From NCBI RefSeq assembly GCF_000382125.1, contig NZ_KB907548.1, positions 1 to 64,000 of the forward strand: DNA of 64,000 bases. The letters are read 5' to 3'. Source of the DNA: Eudoraea adriatica DSM 19308. Lineage in GTDB: Bacteria; Bacteroidota; Bacteroidia; Flavobacteriales; Flavobacteriaceae. Numbering within the stretch: the first letter of the stretch is position 1; every line of letters begins with the position of its first letter. A program made the position numbers and the translations under genes. Below the pieces are notes generated by a model. That model was given only the letters and a program-made list of their open reading frames with translations, ran no database searches and was not told the origin of the DNA. Shown one piece after another: positions 16,650-25,041 of this stretch.

Positions 16650-17692
16650 TGTATATCAAAAAAATCTTATTGACTATAGTACTTCTGGGGTTAATTGCGG
16701 GAGGAGCTTTTGCCTATTTAATTTATAACGCCCTTTTTTCACCCAATACGGCTTTTAATAATGAGGAAGCTTACATTTATATTACAACCGGCAGTTCCTA
16801 TGATGATTTAAAAGGTCTTATTACCCCACTTTTGTCTGATATTGAAACTTTTGAGGCAGTCGCAAAACAGAAAAAATATATTGACTATATAAAACCAGGT
16901 AAATATATTTTAAAGAAAGGGATGAATAATAACGAGATAATAAATACCTTAAGGAGCAACAATATACCGGTTAATGTCTCTTTTAATAATCAGGAAACTT
17001 TCGAAAAATTGGCGGGAAGAGTTGCTGGTCAAATTGAGGCGGACAGCATTTCTTTACTGAAGTCTTTTACAGATTCGCAATTTCTGCAGGAGAATGGCTT
17101 TACAGCAGAAACGAGCCTCTCACTTTTTATACCTAACAGCTATGAATTTTTTTGGAATACGTCTGCCACAGATTTCCGCGATAGAATGCTGAAGGAATAT
17201 CTTCGCTTTTGGAATAAAGAGAGACTAAGAAAAGCAGAAGCATTAAATTTGTCGCAAATTCAGGTAATATCCCTGGCTTCAATTGTTCAAAAGGAAACGG
17301 CCAAGGTTACTGAGAGACCCAGGGTTGCCGGATTATATCTTAACAGGCTGAAAAAAAATATGCTACTTCAGGCAGACCCCACGGTAATCTATGCCTTAAA
17401 ACGGGAACTTGGTAATTTTGATACGATTATCAAAAGAGTACTGTATAAAGATTTAGAACTAAATTCTCCCTATAATACCTATAAATATGCAGGGATACCT
17501 CCGGGTCCAATAACAATGCCCGATATTTCTTCTATAGACGCCGTCCTGAATCCTGAAAAACATGATTATTACTATATGGTAGCAGATGTTGAAGACTTTG
17601 GCTACCATAAATTTGCCAAAGACCTCTCGCAACACAACCGGAATAAAACGCAGTATATCCGATGGATAAACGAACAAAATATCAACCGGTAG
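16649..17692 (+). CDS. mltG: Endolytic transglycosylase MltG
   Basis: A 347-residue YceG-family lytic transglycosylase that cuts nascent glycan strands and sets their length. It has one N-terminal membrane helix (about 5-27), a LysM-like small domain, then the catalytic YceG domain with the essential glutamate in SIVQKETAKVTERPRVAGLY and the downstream LNSPYNTYKYAGIPPGPI. Its ATG overlaps the GNAT stop by one base (TAATG). Confidence 0.93.
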   Translation: MYIKKILLTIVLLGLIAGGAFAYLIYNALFSPNTAFNNEEAYIYITTGSSYDDLKGLITPLLSDIETFEAVAKQKKYIDYIKPGKYILKKGMNNNEIINTLRSNNIPVNVSFNNQETFEKLAGRVAGQIEADSISLLKSFTDSQFLQENGFTAETSLSLFIPNSYEFFWNTSATDFRDRMLKEYLRFWNKERLRKAEALNLSQIQVISLASIVQKETAKVTERPRVAGLYLNRLKKNMLLQADPTVIYALKRELGNFDTIIKRVLYKDLELNSPYNTYKYAGIPPGPITMPDISSIDAVLNPEKHDYYYMVADVEDFGYHKFAKDLSQHNRNKTQYIRWINEQNINR

Positions 17693-17775
17693 ACTGTTAA
17701 TCCGAAATTTAAGACAGCTCGTCAAATAAAGGTGTTATTCAAAGAATTCTGAGGAATATTCGTACAAATCTGCTA

Positions 17776-17783
17776 TATCTTTG
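17776..17783 (+). promoter_or_regulatory. Candidate -7 promoter box for the lysozyme-fold gene
   Basis: TATCTTTG, the same 8-mer as upstream of dapF and fabI, lies 57 bases before the ATG at 17841. No -33 TTG is evident. Confidence 0.4.
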
Positions 17784-17840
17784 TTTAAGAAATTTAAGCA
17801 TACCGGCTTATTTGGTAGTTAGTCTTAAGAAAACACATAT

Positions 17841-18473
17841 ATGAAGAAGTGGTCATGGTTTATCTGTCCGCTTATCATGATTTTAGTTTTAGTTAGTTTT
17901 GGGTTTACCACAAAGTCTGAAGTTAAGGTCCCCGAAATTCTAAAAGTAAAAGAACCTACGCTAGTTCTGTTCCCCAAAAACAGAACAATTGAAAACTCAT
18001 CCTTTCTAACGCCTCCTTTTTTGGGAAGTTGTTATACAGGGTTTAAAGAGGCACTGGCTTTCAAAGAGTCTCAGGGTAATTACTTTATAATAAATACGCT
18101 CGGCTATCTGGGTAAGTATCAATTTGGAATAGGAACACTACAATTGATGGGTGTTTATAACGCTACCAGGTTTCTCAATGATCCGAGTTTGCAGGAGAAA
18201 GTATTTTATACAAATATTTCCCGCAACAAATGGATATTGCGTAAATACATCAAATATTTTGTAGGTAAAAAGGTTAAGGGTATAGAAATAACTGAATCCG
18301 GAATATTGGCAGCTGCTCATTTGGCAGGTCCGGGAAACGTAATGCAGTATTTATACTCCAATGGCAGGAAGGATGTAAGAGATGCCTATGGAACCAGTCT
18401 TGCGGATTACTTAAAAAAGTTTTCGGGATATGATATCTCAGATATTTCAGCAATTCGAAATCCTAAAGTATAA
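17841..18473 (+). CDS. Exported lysozyme-fold protein, probable transglycosylase
   Basis: A 210-residue exported protein with a signal peptide (about 1-25). The segment ALAFKESQGNYFIINTLGYL followed by GKYQFG resembles the start of a lysozyme-like/transglycosylase domain, with the glutamate in FKES as the candidate catalytic residue. The helix-rich remainder with AHLAGPGNV fits the same fold. It follows mltG in the same direction with its own candidate promoter and a terminator, so two cell-wall cleaving candidates sit side by side. Activity is inferred from motif only. Confidence 0.65.
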   Translation: MKKWSWFICPLIMILVLVSFGFTTKSEVKVPEILKVKEPTLVLFPKNRTIENSSFLTPPFLGSCYTGFKEALAFKESQGNYFIINTLGYLGKYQFGIGTLQLMGVYNATRFLNDPSLQEKVFYTNISRNKWILRKYIKYFVGKKVKGIEITESGILAAAHLAGPGNVMQYLYSNGRKDVRDAYGTSLADYLKKFSGYDISDISAIRNPKV

Positions 18474-18501
18474 TAAAATAACTAAAGAACGTAATAAAAT
18501 G

Positions 18502-18528
18502 ACCCTGGCTTAATCGTCAGGGTTTTTT
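18502..18528 (+). terminator. Terminator after the lysozyme-fold gene
   Basis: ACCCTGGC/GTCAGGGT stem (8 pairs including one G-T, loop TTAATC) is followed by T6. It overlaps the stop of the convergent gene by two bases. Confidence 0.8.
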
Positions 18529-19249
18529 ATGCCTGTATTATAAAAATTGTAGGCCTTTTATGGAGTTCAATGGATTCAGCTATCCAATTCCCGGCTATTT
18601 TTGTGGCAATAAATTCCGTGGGCAAGGTAAGATCCGTAGCTATACACAGCCATGTATTCTTTGAAAGAGTCTTGACAAACTCTTCAAAAAGGCTATCGTT
18701 TCTGTATGGAGTTTCTATGAACAGCTGACTTTGATTATTTTCTCTGGATATTTTTTCAAATCTCTTAATGGCTTTTTTTCGCTCGGCAGTTTCAATAGGC
18801 AAATAGCCATTAAATGCAAAGTTTTGGCCGTTCAGACCACTAGCCATAAGAGCTAAAATTATAGAAGAAGGTCCAACCAGGGGTACTACTGCTATTCCTT
18901 TCTGATGGGCAATCCGGACTATTTCAGATCCGGGATCGGCAATTCCGGGGCAACCGGCTTCAGATAAAACACCTACATCCAGACCTTCAAAACAGGGATC
19001 AAGGTAAGAAGGTATAGTTGCAGGATCAGTGAATTTATTTAGAAGAGCAATGTTTAAATTAGGTTGTGATTTCCTGGGACTGATTTTTTTAATAAACCTT
19101 CTTGCAGATTTTTCGTTCTCAACGATGTAATGATCTGTTTCTTCAATGATTCTCTTAATGGAAATTGGCAATACTTCCAGAGGTTCATTTTCGCCAAGGG
19201 TAGTTGGGATCATATATAACTTACCTTTTGAAGTATTTTTATTTTGCAT
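18527..19249 (-). CDS. SAM-dependent methyltransferase, tetrapyrrole-methylase fold (RsmI-like)
   Basis: A 240-residue member of the tetrapyrrole (corrin/porphyrin) methylase superfamily, closest in pattern to RsmI, which 2'-O-methylates C1402 of 16S rRNA. Visible motifs are LYMIPTTLG at the start, GVLSEAGCPGIADPG around residues 95-109, and PLVGPSSIILALMASGLNGQ. It lacks the C-terminal extension of typical RsmI, so the exact target is uncertain. It follows the phosphatase gene by one base and shares an operon with dnaA. Confidence 0.8.
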   Translation of the reverse strand: MQNKNTSKGKLYMIPTTLGENEPLEVLPISIKRIIEETDHYIVENEKSARRFIKKISPRKSQPNLNIALLNKFTDPATIPSYLDPCFEGLDVGVLSEAGCPGIADPGSEIVRIAHQKGIAVVPLVGPSSIILALMASGLNGQNFAFNGYLPIETAERKKAIKRFEKISRENNQSQLFIETPYRNDSLFEEFVKTLSKNTWLCIATDLTLPTEFIATKIAGNWIAESIELHKRPTIFIIQA

Positions 19250-19250
19250 T

Positions 19251-19718
19251 TTAGGAAGTCTGTTGTGAATTTAATCTTTCAGCAATTGTGTCACAAGCTT
19301 GATTTATTAGTTCAAAAACCTCTTCAAAACCATCTGCTCCACCATAATAAGGGTCAGGTACTTCCCTTACTGGTGCAGAGCTTTCCTCCAATAAAAGTCT
19401 AACCTTCTCAATTTCGCTTTTATCATTCGTCAAAGCCAGGATATCATAGTAATTACTTAAGTCCATTGCATAAATAAGGTCAAATTCAGCAAAATCGCCA
19501 TAGTTGAATTTTCTGCATCTTTGGCCAGAGATATCAATGCCATATTTTTTGGCAACCGCTACAGATCTTTGATCCGGATTGCTTCCTATATGGTATCCTG
19601 CAGTCCCCGCAGAATCAACAAAAATAAGCTGTGAGTCGGTTTTTGATTTTAATATACCTTCGGCTAATGGAGACCTGCAGATATTACCCAGGCAAACCAT
19701 AAGAACCTTTATTTGCAT
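19251..19718 (-). CDS. Low-molecular-weight protein-tyrosine phosphatase
   Basis: A 155-residue LMW-PTP. The P-loop VCLGNICRSPLAEG (C-x5-R) lies at about 8-21, and the general-acid aspartate is in DPYYGG near residue 121. Bacterial homologues dephosphorylate tyrosine kinases of polysaccharide export, or small molecules; no kinase gene lies in this window. It is read between dnaA (7 bases upstream) and the RsmI-like gene. Confidence 0.9.
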   Translation of the reverse strand: MQIKVLMVCLGNICRSPLAEGILKSKTDSQLIFVDSAGTAGYHIGSNPDQRSVAVAKKYGIDISGQRCRKFNYGDFAEFDLIYAMDLSNYYDILALTNDKSEIEKVRLLLEESSAPVREVPDPYYGGADGFEEVFELINQACDTIAERLNSQQTS

Positions 19719-19725
19719 AATTCAA

Positions 19726-21150
19726 TCAGGAAAATTTCTTTGTTAAATCTTCAATGTATTTTCTAAACTGCTTATCCGTTTCAGCCAGATTATCCACTGT
19801 TTTGCATGCGTGAAGAACGGTCGCATGATCTCTTTTACCAATTTGAGAACCAATACTAGCCAATGAAGCTTTTGTGAATTTTTTAGCAAAAAACATGGCC
19901 AGTTGGCGCGCCTGCACGATATGTCGTTTCCTTGTTTTGGATTGTAAGGTTGCTACATCCATTTCGAAGTAATCTGAAACAACTTTTTGTATGTAGTCTA
20001 TGGAAACCTCCCTTTTTGTATTTTTTACAAATTTTTCAACTACCTGTTGTGCCAATTCCAGCGTAACTTCCTTCTTATTGAAAGAAGATTGAGCAATAAG
20101 AGAAATTATGGCACCTTCTAATTCCCTGATATTTGTCTTAATGTGTTTGGCAACATATTCAACTATTTCATCGGGCATTTCAACACCATCCCTGTATAGT
20201 TTGTTTCTTAATATTGATATACGAGTTTCATAATCCGGATTTTGAAGCTCAGCAGATAAGCCCCACTTAAATCGGGAGAGTAAACGCTGTTCAATATCCT
20301 GCATATCCACAGGCGCTTTATCTGAAGTCAGGACAACCTGTTTGCCATTTTGGTGCAAATGATTGAAGATATGGAAGAAAACATCTTGCGTACCCGATTT
20401 ACCGGATAAGAATTGTACATCATCAATTATAAGTACATCGATCAACTGATAAAAGTGAATAAAATCATTCCTGGTATTTTTCTTAACAGACTCAATGTAT
20501 TGCTGTGTGAATTTTTCAGCAGAGATATAAAGTACAGTTCGTTCCGGATATTTATCTTTGATCTCTACGCCAATTGCATGAGCAAGGTGCGTTTTGCCGA
20601 GTCCTACCCCTCCAAATATCAAAAGCGGATTAAAAGAAGTTCCTCCGGGTTTATTGGCAACTGCCATACCTGCTGACCTGGCCAGCCTGTTGGAATCACC
20701 TTCAAGGAAATTATCAAAATTATAATTCGGATTTAGCTGAGACTCTATTTTTATGTTTCGAATTCCAGGTATTACAAAAGGATTCTTTAATTCCGGATTT
20801 TTAGATTTTATAGGAACATCCATTTCCTGTGGATTGACACTTCCTCTGTTTGAACTTGGGATTTGTTCCGTGAAGGGCTCCCTGTTGCCATAAGTATTCT
20901 CCATCTTAATGATGTAGACCAGCTTGGCATTTTCTCCAAGTTCTTTGGTGAGCGCAACCTTAAGTAGCTTTACGTAGTGCTCTTCAAGCCATTCATAAAA
21001 GAATTTACTGGGAACCTGAATGCTTAAAGCGTTATCAGATAATTTTATTGGTTTAATAGGTTCAAACCATGTTTTGAATGCCTGCGGTTGGATATTATCT
21101 TGGATAAAAGCCAAGCAATTTTTCCAAACGGAATTAGCAGTAACACTCAT
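19726..21150 (-). CDS. dnaA: Chromosomal replication initiator protein DnaA
   Basis: A 474-residue initiator with all four regions. Domain I is at about 1-85, followed by a linker and the AAA+ domain with Walker A GGVGLGKTHLAHA and Walker B VLIIDDVQFLSGK. The C-terminal DNA-binding domain carries the signature KRDHATVLHACKTV. No cluster of DnaA boxes is visible in the 207 bases upstream, so I do not call oriC here. The gene leads a dnaA-phosphatase-methylase operon. Confidence 0.97.
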   Translation of the reverse strand: MSVTANSVWKNCLAFIQDNIQPQAFKTWFEPIKPIKLSDNALSIQVPSKFFYEWLEEHYVKLLKVALTKELGENAKLVYIIKMENTYGNREPFTEQIPSSNRGSVNPQEMDVPIKSKNPELKNPFVIPGIRNIKIESQLNPNYNFDNFLEGDSNRLARSAGMAVANKPGGTSFNPLLIFGGVGLGKTHLAHAIGVEIKDKYPERTVLYISAEKFTQQYIESVKKNTRNDFIHFYQLIDVLIIDDVQFLSGKSGTQDVFFHIFNHLHQNGKQVVLTSDKAPVDMQDIEQRLLSRFKWGLSAELQNPDYETRISILRNKLYRDGVEMPDEIVEYVAKHIKTNIRELEGAIISLIAQSSFNKKEVTLELAQQVVEKFVKNTKREVSIDYIQKVVSDYFEMDVATLQSKTRKRHIVQARQLAMFFAKKFTKASLASIGSQIGKRDHATVLHACKTVDNLAETDKQFRKYIEDLTKKFS

Positions 21151-21357
21151 ATTAAAAGATATCTTATTTGGTTGGTAAGAGATTAATCTTAGTTGATCAA
21201 GAAAATACTTGTTTTGTCATTCTCAAGAGCGAGACAAATATGTGAACAAATATTCTAAAAAAAAAATCATTTTGGGTTGAATTTTTTCTTTTTTTTTTGC
21301 ATGTTCACCCCCCTCTTTAGGCCACTTAATAAATATATTGTTTTTAGCTGAAAAAAT

Positions 21358-21780
21358 ATGCATTTTTATCGATTTTCTTTTAGGGTACGTTACGGAGAAA
21401 CGGATCAGATGGGCGTGGTATATCATGGGAATTATCCACAATACCTGGAGATGGGAAGGGTTGAATGGTTAAGGGATCTGGGTATTTCTTACAAAAGCAT
21501 GGAAGAAAACGGAATTTTACTACCAGTAATTTCCTTACAGCTAAAATTTAAAAAATCTGCGGTTTATGATGACCTGATAACAGTGGTTACCAAATTAAAA
21601 AAAACACCTTCTGTCAGAATAGAATTTGACTATGAAATTTACAATGAAGCAAACGAACTTTTAGTAGAAGCAAACACAGTTTTGGCGTTTATAAATGCCA
21701 AAACAAAGAGACCGGTTAAATGCCCTGATTATCTGTTGAATAAACTCCTGGATCTCGATAATGATTCAAGAGTAAATTAG
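21358..21780 (+). CDS. Acyl-CoA thioesterase, YbgC/FadM-like hotdog fold
   Basis: A 140-residue 4-hydroxybenzoyl-CoA thioesterase-type protein. The active-site motif YGETDQMGVVYHGNYPQYLE (candidate Asp in ETDQMG) is at about 11-30, followed by hotdog strands. YbgC-like proteins hydrolyse short-chain acyl-CoAs and are often linked to the Tol-Pal system, which is not present here. It is divergent from dnaA. The 207-base gap between them is AT-rich, with no clear operator. Confidence 0.87.
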   Translation: MHFYRFSFRVRYGETDQMGVVYHGNYPQYLEMGRVEWLRDLGISYKSMEENGILLPVISLQLKFKKSAVYDDLITVVTKLKKTPSVRIEFDYEIYNEANELLVEANTVLAFINAKTKRPVKCPDYLLNKLLDLDNDSRVN

Positions 21781-21810
21781 TCCCGGTTCGAATATTATTT
21801 CGTTTATTAA

Positions 21811-22428
21811 CTAGCTGCCTAATTTAGTTATTGAGACTCCATAAACCCCTTTAAACATGTTTTCAGACTCAACCGCTTCGTTAAGCAATACAGCTATTGT
21901 AATAGTACATGTCATAGACATGTCCTGATTAACTATTTCTATCGAATTTTGTTTAATAAGCCGCATTACTTTGCTAAGCAGGGGATAGTCAAAGCACAAT
22001 TCATATTTTACTTTGACCGACTTTTCTATAATTGAAGAAGATTCGAGTGCCATTTGTGCTGCTGTGCGATAAGCAGCTATGAGGCCGCCAACACCTAATT
22101 TGGTGCCACCAAAAATACGCGACACAACTATCAGAACATTTGTTAATTCCCAAGATTTTATTTGACCGTAAATTGGCATTCCCGCAGAGTTATTTGGTTC
22201 CCCATCATCATTTGCCCTGTACCTCTGCTTTTCTATGCCTAATCTCCATGCATAGCAAAAGTGACTTGCTGTTGGGTATTTTTTGCGAAGATTTTCTATA
22301 ATTGTTTTTATATCCTTCTCATTCGCTACTGGAAAAACATGTGCATAAAACTTACTCTGGCGATCTTTATAAAGTATACTATCTGATGCCCCGGAGACTG
22401 TTTTATATTTACCTGCTTTATTTTCCAT
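21811..22428 (-). CDS. YigZ/IMPACT family protein
   Basis: A 205-residue protein of the UPF0029/IMPACT family. The N-terminal domain has the signature ASHFCYAWRLG and the NDDGEPNNSAGMPI segment, then VLIVVSRIFGGTKLGVGGLI; a ferredoxin-like C-terminal domain follows. Eukaryotic IMPACT regulates translation through Gcn1; the bacterial role is not settled. The ATG at 22428 shares its first base with the last base of the EamA stop (TGATG), giving coupled translation; a TTG one codon earlier is less likely. Confidence 0.87.
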   Translation of the reverse strand: MENKAGKYKTVSGASDSILYKDRQSKFYAHVFPVANEKDIKTIIENLRKKYPTASHFCYAWRLGIEKQRYRANDDGEPNNSAGMPIYGQIKSWELTNVLIVVSRIFGGTKLGVGGLIAAYRTAAQMALESSSIIEKSVKVKYELCFDYPLLSKVMRLIKQNSIEIVNQDMSMTCTITIAVLLNEAVESENMFKGVYGVSITKLGS

Positions 22429-23291
22429 CAAAAAAATGTAACCAGCATAATACTAATAACGGCCATTATTATACCACCCCAGTTTTTAGCGCTTATTTTT
22501 TCTTTGAACAAAACAATTCCGAGTAAGGTCGAAAACATAACAATGGCCACATTATTTACAGTAAAAATTGAGGCGCTGTTCAGCGCTTCATTTTGTAGTG
22601 CCCTCAATAAAAAGTAGATTGAAAAGAAATTAGGAATCCCCAGCGCAATTCCTCCCAAAACGTTTTTGAAATTTAATTTCAGCGGTTTGTCAAAGGATCT
22701 TAAAAGGATAAATAAGATTCCGGCTAGCGCCGCGGCACCAAATACGGTAGCAGAAAATAGTGGAAATTCATTTGACGTAACATGGTTCTCTTCCATATAT
22801 TTTAAACTGGCATCAATTATGCCTGAGCCTAAAAACACCATGATTGGCAATAAAAGAGATTTTCTCTGGATAGCCCTCGGAGTATCTTTTACAGAAGCAA
22901 AGTAAACGGCAGCAAGAGCCAAAACAATACCTGCCGATTTTAATAAACTGAGCTTTTCGCCGTAAAGTAATAGACCCAGTGCCACAGGGATCACAAAGGA
23001 CATTTTGGTAGCAACGGAAGCTACCGATACCCCCAGGCGTTGTGCTGTTTTTGCCATAAGATTGAAGATCAGGATAAACAGAAAACCCAATGAGGCAGTG
23101 CCATAAAACCAATCATTTTCGTATAACTCATAAAGTTTTACTGGCTTTTCATAAAATAGAACGCCTACAAGACAAGCGGTAATATAATTTATAATAATCG
23201 CATAAATGGTTTGGATTTTATGCGTATCAAATAACTTAAAAATCACAAATATCAGACTTGAAAAAAAGATACTTAAAGAAAGGTCTAACAT
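22428..23291 (-). CDS. EamA/DMT family transporter
   Basis: A 287-residue inner-membrane protein with about ten hydrophobic helices arranged as two EamA repeats, typical of drug/metabolite transporters. The substrate is unknown. The start at 23291 (MLDLSLS) is chosen because the first helix begins there; earlier in-frame codons overlap the HAD coding region. It overlaps the HAD gene by seven bases and yigZ by one base, so HAD-EamA-yigZ form one unit. Confidence 0.82.
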   Translation of the reverse strand: MLDLSLSIFFSSLIFVIFKLFDTHKIQTIYAIIINYITACLVGVLFYEKPVKLYELYENDWFYGTASLGFLFILIFNLMAKTAQRLGVSVASVATKMSFVIPVALGLLLYGEKLSLLKSAGIVLALAAVYFASVKDTPRAIQRKSLLLPIMVFLGSGIIDASLKYMEENHVTSNEFPLFSATVFGAAALAGILFILLRSFDKPLKLNFKNVLGGIALGIPNFFSIYFLLRALQNEALNSASIFTVNNVAIVMFSTLLGIVLFKEKISAKNWGGIIMAVISIMLVTFF

Positions 23292-23896
23292 TTTGATATT
23301 TTGAATTTCAAGTCTGAAATGTCCTCTTTGCCAACATCCAGGTGCCAGCATCTAATACCTAATTCTGCAGCCGCCGTAGTGTGTTCACTGCTGTCATCTA
23401 CAAAAAATGTCTTTTCTGCTTTAAGATTATTTGAATTCAGTACAAATTCGAAAATTTCGTGTTCCGGTTTTCTCAAATTTATCTCATGCGATAAATAGAA
23501 TTTTTCAAAACAATTTTTAAAACGAGCGTACCTCTTTTTACCCATTCTTTGTTTAACAAAGTCTATGTGCAATTCATTTGTGTTGCTTAACAGGAATAGA
23601 CGATAGTCCTTTTCCTCAGCCAATTTTTCAATAAACTTTAATCGATCTTCCGGGAAATCCAGTATTATGGAATTCCAGGCCCGGATTAAATTAAGTCTGC
23701 CGGCTTTGGGGAACATATAACTGGTTTGATCAAGAAAATACTCCGTAGTTACAAGACCTTTTTCATAAGCAGCAAATAATTCTGCAAGCTCAGGAGTAAG
23801 AGATTTAAAGCCAAACTTCTGCATTTCACGGGCAGTTGCTTGCTTGTCGAGATTTATAAAGACATCTCCAAAATCAAAAATGATATTCTCAATCAT
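23285..23896 (-). CDS. HAD family hydrolase (phosphatase-type)
   Basis: A 203-residue haloacid-dehalogenase-like hydrolase similar to small sugar-phosphate or FMN phosphatases. Motif I is IIFDFGDVFINLD, motif II LLSNTN, motif III the lysine in LRKPEHEIF, and motif IV FVDDSSEH. The second aspartate of a classical DxD is replaced (DFG), so whether it is an active phosphatase is open. It overlaps ribD by eight bases; since riboflavin synthesis needs a HAD phosphatase after the RibD step, a role there is an attractive but untested inference. Confidence 0.8.
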   Translation of the reverse strand: MIENIIFDFGDVFINLDKQATAREMQKFGFKSLTPELAELFAAYEKGLVTTEYFLDQTSYMFPKAGRLNLIRAWNSIILDFPEDRLKFIEKLAEEKDYRLFLLSNTNELHIDFVKQRMGKKRYARFKNCFEKFYLSHEINLRKPEHEIFEFVLNSNNLKAEKTFFVDDSSEHTTAAAELGIRCWHLDVGKEDISDLKFKISKC

Positions 23897-24941
23897 TTAA
23901 GAGCCTTTTTATAGTATTATTACCAATAATTTCTGTGGCTATCAGTTTGCCTTCAATATATGGCGCTTTTGTACCACTGCCAAAGGTGGTATCTCCTTCA
24001 ATAATTCTAGCCTCATCCCAAAGTCCGGAATTGATAAAAGTAGCCAGGGTTTCCCCACCTCCTTCTATGAGAACACTGCTTACATTTTTTTCAAAGAGTA
24101 TACTACAGATTTCTTCTGCAATATTCTTCTCAAAATCAATAATACCATATTCAATACCCGGGTGAAACTTTGTTTCATCTTGTAACTGAGTCAGAATAAT
24201 AGTTCGGCAGGATTTATCATGGATATTTAGATCTTCAGGTAATTTTAGGGTTTTGTCTATAATTATTCGAATTGGAGAGGCACCATCCCAAAAACGAACA
24301 TCTAATCTTGGATTATCAGCCAAAACGGTGTTTGTTCCAACCAGGATAGCCTGCTCTTCGCTCCGCCATTGATGCACGCGTTGCCGTGCAAAGGAATTAC
24401 TAATCCAATATGGTTCCGGATTTCCTCGTCGTTTGTCCTTATCAGGTGCAATAAAACCATCCCTGGTCTCGGCCCATTTCAAAATAATATAAGGTCTTTG
24501 TTTTTCCTGAAAGGTTAAAAATCGCTTATGATGCTTCCTGCATTCAACTTCGAGTACTCCGGTTAATACTTCACAACCAGCTTCTTTAAGTTTCTTTATT
24601 CCACTTCCAGATACCTTTTTATTGGGATCCTGAATACCTATAATCACTTTTTGCAAGTTATTTTTAATGATCAGATCGGCGCAAGGAGGTGTTTTTCCAT
24701 AATGGGCGCAGGGCTCCAGGGTAACATATAGGGTAGCTTTATTTAGAAGTGATTTGTCAGAAACAGAATTTATAGCATTTACTTCCGCATGTGGTCCGCC
24801 ATATCTGCTTGTAAACCCTTCCCCGATTATTTTATCTTCACAGGTTATTACGCACCCAACCATTGGATTGGGAGCAGAAGAACCCAGGGCCTTTTTGCCC
24901 AATTCAATACAGCGCCCCATATATTTTTCGTGTATCTTCAC
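23889..24941 (-). CDS. ribD: Bifunctional riboflavin deaminase/reductase RibD
   Basis: A 350-residue enzyme for the second and third steps of riboflavin synthesis. The N-terminal deaminase has the zinc motif HAEVNAI with PCAHYGKTPPC, and the C-terminal reductase begins near IILKWAETRDGFIA. I choose the GTG at 24941 because it yields VKIHEKYM, matching family N termini; an ATG six codons upstream (24959) lies on the far side of a promoter-like TATTTTTG. That box ends four bases before the GTG, so the transcript may be leaderless. Its end overlaps the HAD gene. Confidence 0.92.
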   Translation of the reverse strand: MKIHEKYMGRCIELGKKALGSSAPNPMVGCVITCEDKIIGEGFTSRYGGPHAEVNAINSVSDKSLLNKATLYVTLEPCAHYGKTPPCADLIIKNNLQKVIIGIQDPNKKVSGSGIKKLKEAGCEVLTGVLEVECRKHHKRFLTFQEKQRPYIILKWAETRDGFIAPDKDKRRGNPEPYWISNSFARQRVHQWRSEEQAILVGTNTVLADNPRLDVRFWDGASPIRIIIDKTLKLPEDLNIHDKSCRTIILTQLQDETKFHPGIEYGIIDFEKNIAEEICSILFEKNVSSVLIEGGGETLATFINSGLWDEARIIEGDTTFGSGTKAPYIEGKLIATEIIGNNTIKRLLND

Positions 24942-24945
24942 CCGG

Positions 24946-24953
24946 CAAAAATA
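24946..24953 (-). promoter_or_regulatory. Candidate -7 promoter box for ribD, leaderless type
   Basis: On the minus strand TATTTTTG is followed by CCGG and then the GTG start. If it functions, transcription starts at or next to the start codon. Confidence 0.45.
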
Positions 24954-25041
24954 GGACATTCCCAGCGAAAAATGATACTGTGTTATTAATGCAGAAGCAT
25001 ATCCGGGTCAGGCCTGTTTTAAAGAAAAAAGTGCCATATCC

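Noticed and set aside
17704-17798. Direct repeat GAAATTTAAG at 17704 and 17789 before the lysozyme-fold gene
   Set aside because: A single pair of 10-mers, AT-rich, with no symmetry; expected by chance at this base composition.
21151-21357. The dnaA upstream gap as a replication origin
   Set aside because: It is AT-rich with poly-A/T runs, but I find no cluster of DnaA boxes; TGTGAACA and TGTTCACC are not close matches. Several Bacteroidota have oriC away from dnaA.
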